This document shows, one piece after another, positions 36,389 through 48,135 of a DNA stretch of 64,000 nt. Each line of letters opens with the position of its first letter. Positions within the stretch are counted from its first letter, which is position 1. The translations under genes were made by a program, and so were the position numbers. The stretch spans positions 93,653,059 through 93,717,058 of the forward strand of contig NC_081841.1 in the NCBI RefSeq assembly GCF_963259705.1. The letters run 5' to 3'. This stretch comes from Myotis daubentonii. Taxonomy: Eukaryota > Chordata > Mammalia > Chiroptera > Vespertilionidae. The notes under the pieces were generated by a model. It did no database searches. It was not told the origin of the DNA and saw only the letters and a list, made by a program, of their open reading frames with translations.

Positions 36389-37541
36389 TCCTATCTAATA
36401 ATAGACAAACATGGTAATTAACCATACCTCTGACACGCTCCCCATTGGCTAATCAGGGTGATATGCAAATTAACTGCCAACCAAGATGGCGGCTGGCAGC
36501 CAGGCAGCTGAAGGGAACAGGAGTTTTGCTTGCTCCAGTGATGGAGGAAGCCAAGGTTCCCCGCCTGCCGCCGCCCAGCTCTGAGCTGCACTCTAAACAA
36601 CTATTTTGCAATTATAGAAGCTAAACAAAGCCCAGATACCTGCTTTCAGCAGTCAAGGTCTCAGAGCTGGAGCCGAGCCTCAGAGCTAAAGCCAGCTCTC
36701 AGCTCCAGTGACAGCCATAGAAGGTAAATAAATCTCAGAATAAAAAAAGAAAGGAAAAAAAAGGAGAGGTTGGGAGCTTCAGTCACCTGCCAGCCTGAAA
36801 ACGGCCCTCAGTCCCTCACCCAGACTGGCCAGGCACCCCAGTGGGGACCCCCACCCTGAAGGGTGTGTGACCAGCTGCAAACAGCCATCATCCCCTCATC
36901 CAGGCTGGCCAGGCACCCCAGTGGGGACCCCCACCCTGAAGGGGGTGTGACCAGCTGCAAACAGCCATCATCCCCTCATCCAGGCTGGCCAGGCACCCAA
37001 GTGGGACCCCCACCCTGATCCGGGACACCCTTCAGGGCAAACCAGCTGGCCCCCACCGTGCACCAGGCCTCTATCCTATATAGTAACAGGGTAATATGCA
37101 AACTGACCCTAATAGCAGAAGGACTGGGAATGACTGGTCACTATGACACACACTGACCACCATGGGGCAGACGCTCAATGCAGGAGCTGCCCTCTGGTGG
37201 TCAGGGTGCTCTCACATGGGAGGAGCTCTGCTCAGCCACAAGCCAGGCTGATGGCTGCCAGTACAGCGGTGGTGGTGGGAGCCTCTCCCGCCTCCTCAGC
37301 AGCGCTAAGGATGTCCGACTGCAGTTTAGGCCTGCTCCCCGCTGGCAAGTGGACATCCCCGAGTGCTGCCAGGCTGACAGAGGGATGTCTGATTGCCATC
37401 TTAGGCCCAATCCCCTGGGGAGCGGGCCTAAGCCAGCAGGTGGTCATCCCCTGAGGGGTCCCAGACTGCGAGAGGGCACAGACCGGGCTGAGGGATCCCC
37501 ACTCCCCCCAGTGCACAAATTTTTGTGCACCGGGCCTCTAG
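36389..37541 (+). mobile_element. Composite HeliBat-type Helitron (two modules)
   Basis: It starts TCCTATCTAATAATAG and ends with a perfect GTGCACAAA/TTTGTGCAC hairpin plus GGGCCTCTAG. At 37062-37090 an internal 'ggcctctatcctatatagta' looks like a degraded Helitron tail fused to a second Helitron head. Module one matches the 5' parts of 2343-3787 and 52600-54242 and contains about three tandem segments of roughly 85 bp (36795-37020). Module two has the standard HeliBat core rather than the 47-bp minisatellite. Confidence 0.88.
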
Positions 37542-37907
37542 TCCTATATAATAAAAGGCTAATATGAAAATCGACTGAACAGTGAAATGACCGGTCACTA
37601 TGATGTACACTGACCACCAGGGGGCAGACAACACAGGAGCTTTCCCCTGGTGGTCAGTGCACTCCCCCAGGGGGCGCGCCACTCAGCCAGAAGCCAGGCT
37701 CACGGCTGGCGAGCTCAGTGGCAGTGGCAGGACTGTCTCCCGCCTCCGCAGCAGTGCTAAGGATGTCTGACTGCCCGCTTAGGCCTGCTCCCTGGGGAGC
37801 AGTCAGACATCCCCCAAGGGCTCCTGGACTGTGAGAGGGCACAGACCGGGCTGAGGGACCCCCCGCCCCAACCCCGAGTGCATGAATTCCGTGCACTGTG
37901 CCTCTAG
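37542..37907 (+). mobile_element. HeliBat-type Helitron 3 of the array
   Basis: TCCTATATAATAAAAGGC begins at the base right after the CTAG of the previous element, with no spacer. It ends 'gtgcactgtgcctctag'. It carries the inverted pair tgaccaccagggggcagac (37611-37629) and cccctggtggtcag (37644-37657). Confidence 0.92.
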
Positions 37908-38058
37908 TTAAAGGATAATGGAATGTTATGAACAACAATGTCAATCTATATGACAACTTAAATGAAATGGACATATTGTTTCTAAGACACAAACTATCAA
38001 AGCTACCTCAAGAAGAAATAAATAACATGACTATCCCAATATCTATTAAAGATCTTGA

Positions 38059-38064
<6 letters not shown>

Positions 38065-38091
<27 letters not shown>
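38065..38091. repeat. (A)27 tract
   Basis: An uninterrupted adenine run lies inside old L1 ORF2. Confidence 0.95.
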
Positions 38092-38571
38092 GCCTACACA
38101 CAAAGAAAACTCCAGTTGCAGATGGTTTCACTGGTGAATTCTAACATTTAAGGAAGAAATAAAATCAATTCTGCACAAATGCTTAGAGAATTGAAGGTAA
38201 TATTTTACAACTCATTCTAAGAAGCTGTCATTACCCTGATACCAAAAGAAGTCAAAGATATTACAGGAAAACTACAGACCAATATCTCTAATGAATATAG
38301 ATGCAAAAATTCTAAACGATGTTTTAGCAAATCAAGTGTAACAACAAATAAGAAGGTTGTTGCATCATTATTAAATGGTGTTTGTACCAAAAAAAATGCA
38401 AGGTTGGTTTAATATTTGAACAGCAAATCAATGTCATTCATCATATAAACAAACTAAAATGAAAAACCATATAAGCATTGCAGTGCATGCAGAAAGAAAC
38501 ATTTGACAAAATCCAGGAAAAAAAATCTCAAAAACCTGGGTATAAAAGAGAACTTGGTCAACCTGATAAAG

Positions 38572-39134
38572 GAAGTGTGGGAAAGGGTTAACTCAGCAGT
38601 CCTGTGTGGCTCAAAATCTGTACAATCTCAAGAAAGGCCTGTTTCCATGACTGCTCTTTGCCTAGCACCAGGGAACTGAGCTCTTGAAATGGTTTGTCTA
38701 ATGAGTGTATTTGTATGTTTGACTCCTAGAGCCATGCTTTACCAGTTTGTTCAGATAGTTTATACCAACAATGTGATTTATAGTGAACATCTGCTTTTCC
38801 TCTGGAGCTCTGGAACTTGAGCATATGCTCATGTGACTAACTCCCAATAAAAACCCTGTACATGTAGGCTCAGGTGAGCATCCCTGGTTGGCAGCACTTT
38901 GCACTGGTTGTCATACATGGTTGCTGGAAGAATTAAGTGTGTCCTGTGTGACTGTACTGGGAGAAGACACCTGGAAGCTTGTACATGTTTTCCTTTGACT
39001 TCACGTGCTTGTTCCCTTTGCTTATTTCACTCTGTATACTTTCACTGTAATAAACTGTAACCATGAGTAGAACAACATCTGAGTCCTGTGAGTCCTTCTG
39101 TGAGCCTGAGGGTGACCTTGGGGACCTCTAACAC
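38572..39134 (+). mobile_element. Solo LTR of an endogenous retrovirus
   Basis: It interrupts L1 ORF2 between 'cctgataaagg' and 'aaagggcatctac', so 'aaag(g)' is the likely target duplication. The TG...CA core is about 38575-39133. Two polyadenylation signals are visible ('cccaataaaaaccctgta' near 38845 and 'gtaataaactgtaacc' near 39048), and a GT-rich downstream segment ends 'cttggggacctctaaca'. No internal viral sequence remains. The exact ends are uncertain by a few bases. Confidence 0.72.
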
Positions 39135-39334
39135 AAAGGGCATCTACAAAATACCTATGTAACATTAAACTTAGTAGTGAGAGACTGAATACTTTCTCCT
39201 AAGATTAGGAACAAGGAAATGATGTTCATTCTTTATTTAACATTGTACAAGAGATCATATTCAGAGCAATAAGGCAAAAAAAATCCCAAAACAAACAAAC
39301 CAAAAAAAAGAATTAATGGGCCATCTGTTAGAAG

Positions 39335-39426
39335 ATATAGATAGATAGATAGATATAGATAAATCTTCATATGGTAATGGTTTCATGTGTGTCAGAACTT
39401 ACATATCTATATCATTTATATCTATA
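39335..39426. repeat. (TAGA)n microsatellite with a 40-bp copied L1 3'UTR segment
   Basis: After TAGA units (39335-39362), positions 39363-39402 are identical over 40 bp to 41945-41984 in the L1 3'UTR. TA-rich DNA then leads to the next Helitron. Confidence 0.85.
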
Positions 39427-39783
39427 TCTTATATAATAAAAGCATAATATGCTAAGCGTCCAACCGATCAACCAGTTGACTGCTCAACCAGTCACTATGA
39501 CACCACTGACCACCAGGGGGCAGACCTTCCAACCAGTAGGTTAGCTTGCCACTGGGGTCTAGCTGATCAGGACTGAGCGAGAGGGCCGGACTTTCCCTGG
39601 AGCCCTCCCGTGGTCCCTCCCCAGCCAGCTGGCCCCAAGTGGGGCAGCCGGCCAACCTCCTGTGGTCCCTCCCTGGCCAGCCAGCCCACATCGACCTGAT
39701 CGGGACTGGGTGAGATGGCTAGATAGGCCTGATCACTGGCCAGGCCAAGGGATCCCACCCATGCATGAATTCATGGCCTCTGG
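39427..39783 (+). mobile_element. HeliBat-type Helitron
   Basis: The head is TCTTATATAATAAAAGCATA, the tail 'gcatgaattcatggcctctgg' (CTAG mutated to CTGG). The core carries tgaccaccagggggcagac (39507-39525). Confidence 0.85.
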
Positions 39784-41583
39784 TATATCTATATGTGCAT
39801 AGATAGATATATGATGCCTATACAGAAAATCAGATGGAATGTCCAAAAATGTCCTAGAACTAATAAGTGAGTTTAATAGGTTGCTGGATAAGGATCTAAG
39901 TACAAAAATCAGTGTATCTCTTTATATTAGCAACATTCAGTCAGAAATTGAAATTTTAAATGCAATTTTATTTATAGTATAAGAAATATGAAATACTTAG
40001 GCACCAATTTTGCATAATAGGTGTGCAAGATTTGTACACTAAAATCTGTAAAATATTATTGAAAAAAGTTAAGACCTAAATAAGCCAAGAGACATACCTC
40101 ATTCATGGGTTGGAATACTCCATATTGTTGAGATGCCGATTCTCTTTAGACAGATTGCTAGGAAATCCCAATCAAAACTGTAAGGACCTAGAATAGCTAG
40201 AGCAATTCTGAAAAGGAAGGAGAAATTTGGAGTGCTGGCACTACCTGATTTAAAGATTCAGTACGAAGCTATAGTAATCAAAGTAATCAAGCTATGGCAT
40301 CATGATAGAGAAAACAATTTTTAGAAGAGAATAGAGAGTTCAAAAATAGACCCACAAATGTATAGTCAACTGATTTTTTAAATAAAGGTAAGATTCAGTG
40401 GAGAAATCACAGTTGTTTCAACAAATGGTGTTGGAATAATTGAATATCCATAGGCAAAAAAAGTGAACTTCAATACATACTTGGCACCACATGTACAAGC
40501 AAATTTAAAAGTGGATCATAGACCTAAATGCAGCTATAAATTCTGTAAATTTATAGAACAAAGTGTAAGAGAAAGCTATACATTTCTATAAGAAAACGAT
40601 AAAAATCTTAAAAAATAATAAGAAAGTCTTTGTAACATTGAATGGGCAATGATTTCTTAGCTCTGACTCCAGAACCATAATGCATAAAAGAAAAAGTTGA
40701 TAAATTTGCATAAAAATTAAAAACATTTGTGCAGCATAGGAAATATAGTCAATAATATAATAACTATGTATGGTGCCAGTTGGGTACTAGAAATATCAGG
40801 GAGAATACTGATATTTACGTATATGATTGTCTAACCACTATGATGTACTCCTGAAACTAATCCAAAATAACATTGAATAAATTAATTGAAAATAAAATTT
40901 AAAATGTTTGCTGTTCAAAGCATACTGTAAAGATAATGAAAATCTAAGCCACAGACTAGAGAAAATTTTTGTAAAAGCATATATCTGAAAAAGGATTTGC
41001 ATTCAGATATATTAAGAACTCTCAAAACTATAACAAGAAAATAAACAACCCAATAAAAATGAGTTAAGGATTTGAACAGACACTGCACAAAGAAGACAAA
41101 TAGGTAGAAAATAAGCACATGAAAAGATGCGCAGCCTCATTATTCATTAGGGAAATGCAAATTAAAACCACAGTGAGATATCACTACATTTCTATCAAAT
41201 TGGCTATAATTTAAAAGTCTTGGTGAGGATGTGGGACAACTAAAACTTAACACACTGTAGATGGGAATGTAAAATGGTACATCACTTTTTAAAAGTTTAG
41301 CTATTTCTTAGAATTTTAAGCACACATCTATCATATGAGTTAGCTATTGAACTCCTAGGTATTTACCCAAGAGTAAAGGAAGCATATGTTTATACAAAGA
41401 CTTGTGCATAAAAGTTATAGCAGCTTTATTTGTAATAGTAAAATCTGGAAATAACCCAGGTGTTCATCAACAGATAAAGGGATAAACTGTGACATATCCA
41501 TATAATGGAATACTGCTTAGCAGTACAAGGGAATTAACTCTTGAAATACACAATAGCATGGATGGATCTCAAAATAATCATGC

Positions 41584-41780
41584 TGCCCTAGTTGGTTTGG
41601 CTCTGGATAGAGTGTTGGCCTGCAGACTAAAGGGTCCTGGGTTCGATTCCAGTCAAGGGCACATACCTGGGTTGCAGGCTTGATCCCCAGCGGGGAGCAT
41701 GCAGGAAGCAGCCGATCAATGATTCTCATCATTGATGTTTTTATCTCTCCCTTTCTAAAATCAATAAAAATATATTTAAA
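41584..41780 (+). mobile_element. Ves SINE
   Basis: The head is 'gccctagttggtttggctct' and the tail 'aatcaataaaaatatattta'. It is flanked by the duplicated target aaataatcatgct on both sides. Confidence 0.93.
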
Positions 41781-42040
41781 AAAATAATCATGCTGACTAA
41801 AAGAAGCCAAACAAAAAAGGGTACATACAACATGACTCCATGTATGTAACTTTTTAGAAAAGGCCAACTATAGTGACAGAAAGCTGGTTAGTGGATGCAG
41901 GGGAGGGGCATGAAAAAATTCTGGGGGTGATATATATGTTTATCATCTTCATATGGTAATGGTTTCATGTGTGTCAGAACTTACGAAATTGTACACCTTA
42001 AAGGTAGTTTGTTTGTCAATAAAGCTGTTAAAAATATAGT

Positions 42041-42369
42041 ATTGTTTTCTAAGTCTAGAAAGTAAAGCAACACAGTGTGGTCTCAAATGGAGGCACACTG
42101 CTGGCGGAATACGAGTAGATGAGGGAGCTTATGAGACTTGACCCTTGTGTGTTCCTAGAGACTGTCATCCTGATTTTTTCTAATATATAGAGAAAAGCCT
42201 TTCAAGTAATTTATAATTTCTTATGAATTTTCCTTTTGCCCACTTCTCTGTTCAGGCTTCTAACATCTAGAATCTCTTGTTGTCATCAGAATCTATTTGT
42301 TCAAAGCATTATTTTAGATTGACTATCATTATTATTTGGCTATAAGAGTCCAATTCTATGTTCTTTAGC
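42041..42369. other. Intronic DNA between two old L1 copies
   Basis: AT-rich, no gene or specific repeat identified. Confidence 0.4.
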
Positions 42370-42826
42370 TTTTAAAAGGAATATTTCTATTTAGATGTAC
42401 TTCACATACCATAAAATTCACCCACTTAAAGTGTGTAATTTAATATTTTTAGTAGATTCCCAGGGTTGTGCAACCATTACCACAGTTTATTGTTAAAACA
42501 TTTCATCACCAAAAACAGAAACTCCTAACCATTACCAAGTCATTCCACCTCCTTGTCAACCCTAAGTAATCACTAACGTACTTCTTGTCTTTATAGATTT
42601 GCCTACTCTGTACATTTCAGTGAAATCATCCATAATCTGGTCTTTTGCATCTTGCATCTTTCACTTAGAAAAATATGTTTAAGTTTTGTCCATGTAGTAT
42701 TTCTTAGTGCTTCATTCATTTTTAAGGCTGAATGATACTCCATTGTGTTGTGAAGTTACATGTTTTTTCATTCATTCATCAGTTGATGGAAGTTGGGTTG
42801 TTTCACTTTTTGGCTATTATGAATAA

Positions 42827-43586
42827 CTAGAGGCCCAGTGCACAAAATTCGTGCACGGGGGATTGGGAAGGCCCTCAGCCTGGCCTGTGCCCTCGGGGGA
42901 TGTCCGACTGTCTTTTTAGGTCTGATCCCAGCAGTGAGACATCCCTCTCGCAATCTGGGATGCTGCATGCACCAGTGACCATACGTTTCATACAGGTGAA
43001 AGGCATCTTGGTGTTGTATGGGCAGCTACATTTTTTGCCCTGATTATAAAAAGTAGTACATAACATGATCCTTCTGAGGCAGTAGTACCATTTTCCCCAT
43101 CTTATGGGTGGAAAACTGAAGCAGAGAGAAGTTAATTGGCTTTGTTACACAGTTGTAAGTGTGAGAATCAGGGCTGACCACAAAATGTGCAAGCCAGAGT
43201 CCAAGCATGTCATCACTGCATCATCCTGTTTTTTCAGTGTTAGAGTAGCCTTGCCAGGTTTTAAATCTAAGAGATTGTTACCAATATATAGGGTAGGGTC
43301 CCTAGGCCTGGCCCGTGATCAGGGCTAATCTGTGGGACGACCAGTGGGTGGTGCAATCAGGGGGTTCCCGCTGGCACCCGCCTTGGCTGGTGGCCTGGCA
43401 CTGCCTGCTGGCTGGCCCCGTTCTCCCTTCCCTCCCCCCCATCGCCACCATAGGTTGCCTCCCTCTGAGGGGGGATGGGGGCAGACGCACATCATAGCAA
43501 TTGGTCATTCTGCAGGTCATTTCGCCATTTGGTCGATTTGCATATTATGGTTTTATTATATAGGGTTTTATTACTAGTATATAGGA
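42827..43586 (-). mobile_element. HeliBat-type Helitron with an atypical internal segment
   Basis: The minus-strand 3' end is at 42827 (ctagaggcccagtgcacaaa on plus) and the 5' end at about 43586 (tatataggа-type TCC start). Between about 42965 and 43285 is about 320 bp unlike other copies. It contains a MIR-like core ('ccattttccccatcttatgg' then 'gaaaactgaagcagagagaa'). It could be captured host DNA, or two truncated Helitrons may flank host sequence. Confidence 0.65.
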
Positions 43587-43833
43587 TTTTTCTGTTAATA
43601 CTTGTATATTTGTATGAATGTATATTTTTGCTCTTAGGTATATACCTTAAGGTGGAATTATTGGGTTATATGTTAACTCTTATGTTTAACTTTTTTGGGA
43701 ACTGCAAACTTCTCCAAAGTAGTTGCACCATTTTACATTCCCACCAGTAAATATCATACAATGGAGTAAGGAACCTATGAAGGTTCCAGTTTTTCCACAA
43801 TCTCAACAACACTTGTTATTGTCTGTCTTTTAT

Positions 43834-46800
43834 TTTATTTTTCAATTACAGTTTACATTCAATGTTGTTTTGTATTAGTTTCAGGTGTAGAGCATAGTGG
43901 TTAGATAATCACATACTTTACAAAGTGTTTCCCTTCATAGTTCCCGCAACCACCTGGCCCCACACATAGTTATCACAATATTATTGACTAGGTTCCCTCT
44001 GCTGCACTTTATATCCCATGACTATTTTGTAACTACCAATTTGTACTTCTTAACCCCTTCACCTTTCTCACCCAGGCCCCCAACATGCCTTCTCTCTGGC
44101 AATCATCAGTCTGTAGTCTGTTGCAATATTTTTGTTCACTTATTTTGTTCTTTAGATTCCACATATAAGTGAAATCATATGGTATTTGTTTTTCTATGAC
44201 TGACTTATTTCACTCTAGCATAATACCCTCTAGGTCCACCCATGCTGTTGATAATGGTAAGATTTCATTCTTTTCTAAGGCCAAGTAATATTCCATTTTA
44301 TACATTCCATTTCATATATTGGCTGTTTTAAATAACCCTGCAATGAATATAGGAGGTGCATATATTCTTTGGGCTTCTTTGGATATACACCCAGAAGTTG
44401 AATCATTGGATCATAAAGCAGTTCCATTGTTAATTTTTTAGGACCCTCTGTACTGTTTTCCATAGAGGCTGCACCAAACTTCATTCCCACCAACAGTGCA
44501 TGAGGATTCCCTATTAGCCACATCCTCACCAATATTTGTTGTTTGTGGCTTTATTGATGGTAGCCATTCTGACAGGTGGGAGATGATATCTCATTGGGGT
44601 TTAATTTGCATTTCTCTGACAATTAGTGACATTGGGCATCTTTTGATATATCTGTTTGCCATCTCTTTGGAGAAGTGTCTATTCAGGTCCTCTGCCCATT
44701 TGTAAATGAATTTATTTGTGAGATTTTTGGTGCTGAGGTTGTGAGTTCTTTATAAATTTTGAATATTAACTCCTTACTAGATGTATCATTGGCAAATAAG
44801 TTCTTTCATTTAGTAGGTTGTCTTTTTGTCTTGTTGGCGGTTTCTTTTGCAGTACAAAAACTTTTTTAGTTTAATATTGTCCTGTTTGTTTCCCTTGCCG
44901 GAGGAGATATATCAGAAAAAAATATTGGTAAGAGAAACGTCAGAGATTTTACTGCCTATGTTTTCTTCTAGGAGTTTTATGGTTTTGAGTCTCACATTTG
45001 AGCCTTTAATAAATACAGGTGGAGTTTGTTCTTGTATATGGTGTAAGTTGGTGGTCTAGTTTCATTTTTTGCATGTATCTGTCCAATTTTTCCAGCACCA
45101 TTTATTGAATATCCTGTCCTTACTCCATTGTATGTTCTTGTCTCCTTTCTCAAACAGAAATTGACCATAGAGGTGTAAGTTTGTTTCTGGACTCTATTCT
45201 GTTCCGTTGAACTATATGTCTGTTTTTATACGAATACTAGAGGCCCGATGCGTGAAATTCGTGCAAGGGGTTTGTCCCCTGCAGCCATGGCGGCTGTGGC
45301 TGCATTGGCCCTCAGGACGCCGTGGCTTAGTCCAAAGGTCATCCAGAAGATCGTCCACTCTAATTAGCATATTATGCTTTTATTATTATAGATCATGCTG
45401 TTTTGATTACCATGGCCTTGTATAGTTTGATATCAGGTGATGTGATATCACCAACTTTGTACTTCTTCAAGATTACTTTGTCTATTCAGGGTCTTTTGTG
45501 GTTCTATATAAATTTTCAGATTATTGGTTCTAATTCTGTGAAACATGTTACTGGTATTTTGATAGGAATTGCATTGAATCAATAGAGAGCTTTGGGTAGT
45601 ATAGACATTTTAATTATGTTAATTCTTCCTACCGTGAGCACGGTATATACTTCCATTTATTTGTATCTTCTTCAGTTTCTTTCTTCAGTATCTTACATTT
45701 TTCTGAGGATAGGTCTTTTACCTCCTTGGTTATATTAATTCTTAGGTATTTTATTACATTTTCTTGATGCAATTTTAAATGGAATTGTTTTCTTGGTTTC
45801 CCTTTTTGATATTTTATTGTTGGTATATAAAAATGCACCCAAATTTCAGAATGTTATTTTATATCCTGCTACTTTACTGGATTTATTTATCAGTTATAGT
45901 AGTTTTTTGGTGGAATCTTTAGGGTTCTCTACATACAGTATTATGTCATCTGCAAATAATGACAGTTTAACTTCTTACTTTCCAATTTGGATGACTTTTA
46001 TTTCTTCTTCTTGTCTGATTTCTGTGGCTAGGACTTCCAGTACTATTTTGAATAAGAGTGGTAAAAGTGGACATCCATGTCTTGTTCCCGATCTTAAGGG
46101 AAACACTTTTAGTTTTTCCCCATTGGGTATGTTAGCTGTGGTTTTGTCATAGATGGCCTTTATTATGTTGAGGTATTTTCCCTCTATTCCCATTTTTTGA
46201 GATTTTTTTTTTATGGGTGCTGGATTTGGTCAAAAGCTTTCTTTGTATCTATTGATACAAATTCACACTCCGTGCCAATGCTGGGACTGAGGTCACTCAG
46301 CAAAAGTCTCAAGGTACACCAAGGTCAGCTGCCACCATCTGGGTGCCCATTGACATTTGTGGGAGGGTAGGGTGTCAGGGATTCCTCATGTGAGGCCAGC
46401 AGAGTTAATGAGGCCCAAACAGACCAAGATTTGGTCATATGAAGGGAGGGTTGTGCACAAGAATGCTAATGCTGGTTGGATGTGCGAGCAAAATATGGCC
46501 TCACCCTAGAGCCACACAACTCAGTTTATCCTTTACTCTCCTCTGCAGGTGGGAGCTTGGCAGGGTAGAGTCCCCAGGAGTCGGAAGGGTGTGGCTAGTG
46601 AATTCCTCCAGGCTGATTCAGAATTAAGGGGAGTGCTTGACCCAGGAAAGATGGCATCTGTGGGCAGTGTGGGAGAGGGACTCAGCACAGGGACCCTGGC
46701 AGCTGTCCCTTCAGCTCTCTCACTGGAGCCATACAACCCAGTCTATCCTCACATGACTCTGGTCTGCTCTGATCCAACCTCCCTCTGTGGGAGCTAAGAG

Positions 46801-47247
46801 TGAGTGAACAAGATTTATTGTGCTGGCCCTTTCAGTAGGAGTCTGGATTTCTAACAGACTCCCATCTCTCCCTGGCAAACAGAATCCCCTCTGATTTTCA
46901 TAGCCAAATATTATATAGACTGCTCTTCCTGGCTCTGGTGTTCTGGGCTGGGGAGTCCAATGTGGGCTTGAGACCCCACACTCCTCAGGGGGGATCTTTG
47001 CAGCTAAGATATCTCTACAGATTTTCAACCACCACACACGGGTGCCAGGCCAGCCCTTTTCACCTCTCAGTGCTTCCTATTAGTCTTGATGTGGTTTCTT
47101 CTGTAAATTCTTGGTTATAAGACTTGTTCAGCTCCTCTTCAGTTGATTATTCAGGTTGATTGTTCTATCATTTAATTGTAATTCCAGTTTGGACCTCGGA
47201 GAAGATGAGTATAGCTTCTACCTACTCTGCTGCCACCTTGGATCTCT
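43834..47247 (-). mobile_element. Younger L1, internally deleted, inserted in old L1
   Basis: The imperfect duplication ttgtctgtctttta / ttgtctatcttttt flanks the insertion. From the left on minus it has a 3'UTR, then the 3' portion of ORF2 with reverse-transcriptase relics ([19 protein letters not shown], then [12 protein letters not shown], near 46000-46190). At about 46258 ORF2 breaks off at 'IDTKKAFDQ' and joins directly to about 1 kb of 5'UTR ending in AGATCCAAGGTGGCAGCAG at 47245. ORF1 and the start of ORF2 are absent. Confidence 0.75.
45237..45392 (-). mobile_element. Short HeliBat-type Helitron nested in the L1
   Basis: Plus-strand ctagaggcccgatgcgtgaa at the left is the element's 3' end. 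'gcatattatgcttttattat' at the right is its 5' end. It is a close relative of the copy at 2125-2273. Confidence 0.87.
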
Positions 47248-47457
47248 GTTGTCTATCTTTTTTATTTATGGACATTTTAGTAATTGTGAAGTGGTATCAT
47301 ATCCCATTGTGGTTTTGAATGCACTCCCTGATAACTATTGATATTGAGCATTTTTTCATGTGCACATTGGTAATTTGTATATCTTCTTTGGAGAAATGTC
47401 TATTCAAATTCTGTGTTCTTTTTTGGATTATTTGCCCTTTTTTAAAAATCCTTGCCT

Positions 47458-47650
47458 GAGGATATGTTTTTTATTGTTTTTTAGAGAGAGAGGAAGGGGG
47501 AGAGAGAGAGAGAAACATTGATCGGTTGCCTCCTATATGTGCCCTGACTCGGATTGAACCTGAAACCTACATATGTGCCCTGAACAGGAATCAAACTGCA
47601 ACCTTTTGGTGTACGGGATGACTCTCCAACCAACTGAGCCACATGGCCAG
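47458..47650 (-). mobile_element. Ves SINE nested in old L1
   Basis: The tail is on the left and the head 'ctgagccacatggccagggc' on the right. Flanking 'tatttgcc' copies suggest target duplication. Confidence 0.88.
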
Positions 47651-48135
47651 GGCTATTTGCCTATTTTTAATTGAGTTGTAAATGTTCTTTATGAATTCTG
47701 AGTACAAGTCTTGTATCATATATGTTATTAGCAATTATTCTCTCCCTTTTTTATCTTTTCATTTTCTTGAAGGTATCTTTTGTAGTACAAAAAAATTTTA
47801 ATTTTGATGTAGTACAATTTATCTGTTTTTTTCTTTTGTCGCTTGTTCTTTTGGTGTCATGTCTAAGAAACCATTGCCTAACGATTTTTATGTGTGATGT
47901 AAGGTAGGGTCCGTCTCAAAACTATTTGTCGAAAACACTTTTCTTTCCTCCATTGAATTGTCTTGGCGCCTTTGTTGAAAATCAATTGACAATAGATGAA
48001 AGGGTTTATTTCTGGACTGTCAGCTTTGTTTCATTGATCTATATGTCTGTTTTCATACTAGTCCTAGACCTTTGGTTTATTGTAGCTTTGAATTAAGCTT
48101 TGAAATCAGGAAGTGTAAACCCTCCAAATTTGTTT

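Larger units (their letters stand above)
33830..42040 (+). mobile_element. Old L1 (ORF2 and 3'UTR), host of many insertions
   Basis: One plus-strand L1 can be followed through ORF2 (33830-35165, 37908-38566, 39139-39335, 39800-41570) to a 3'UTR ending near 42040 with 'caataaagctgttaaaaata'. About half of the 8.2 kb consists of later insertions: SINEs, a Helitron array, a solo LTR and another Helitron. Stops and frameshifts are dense and no domain is intact. Confidence 0.82.
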
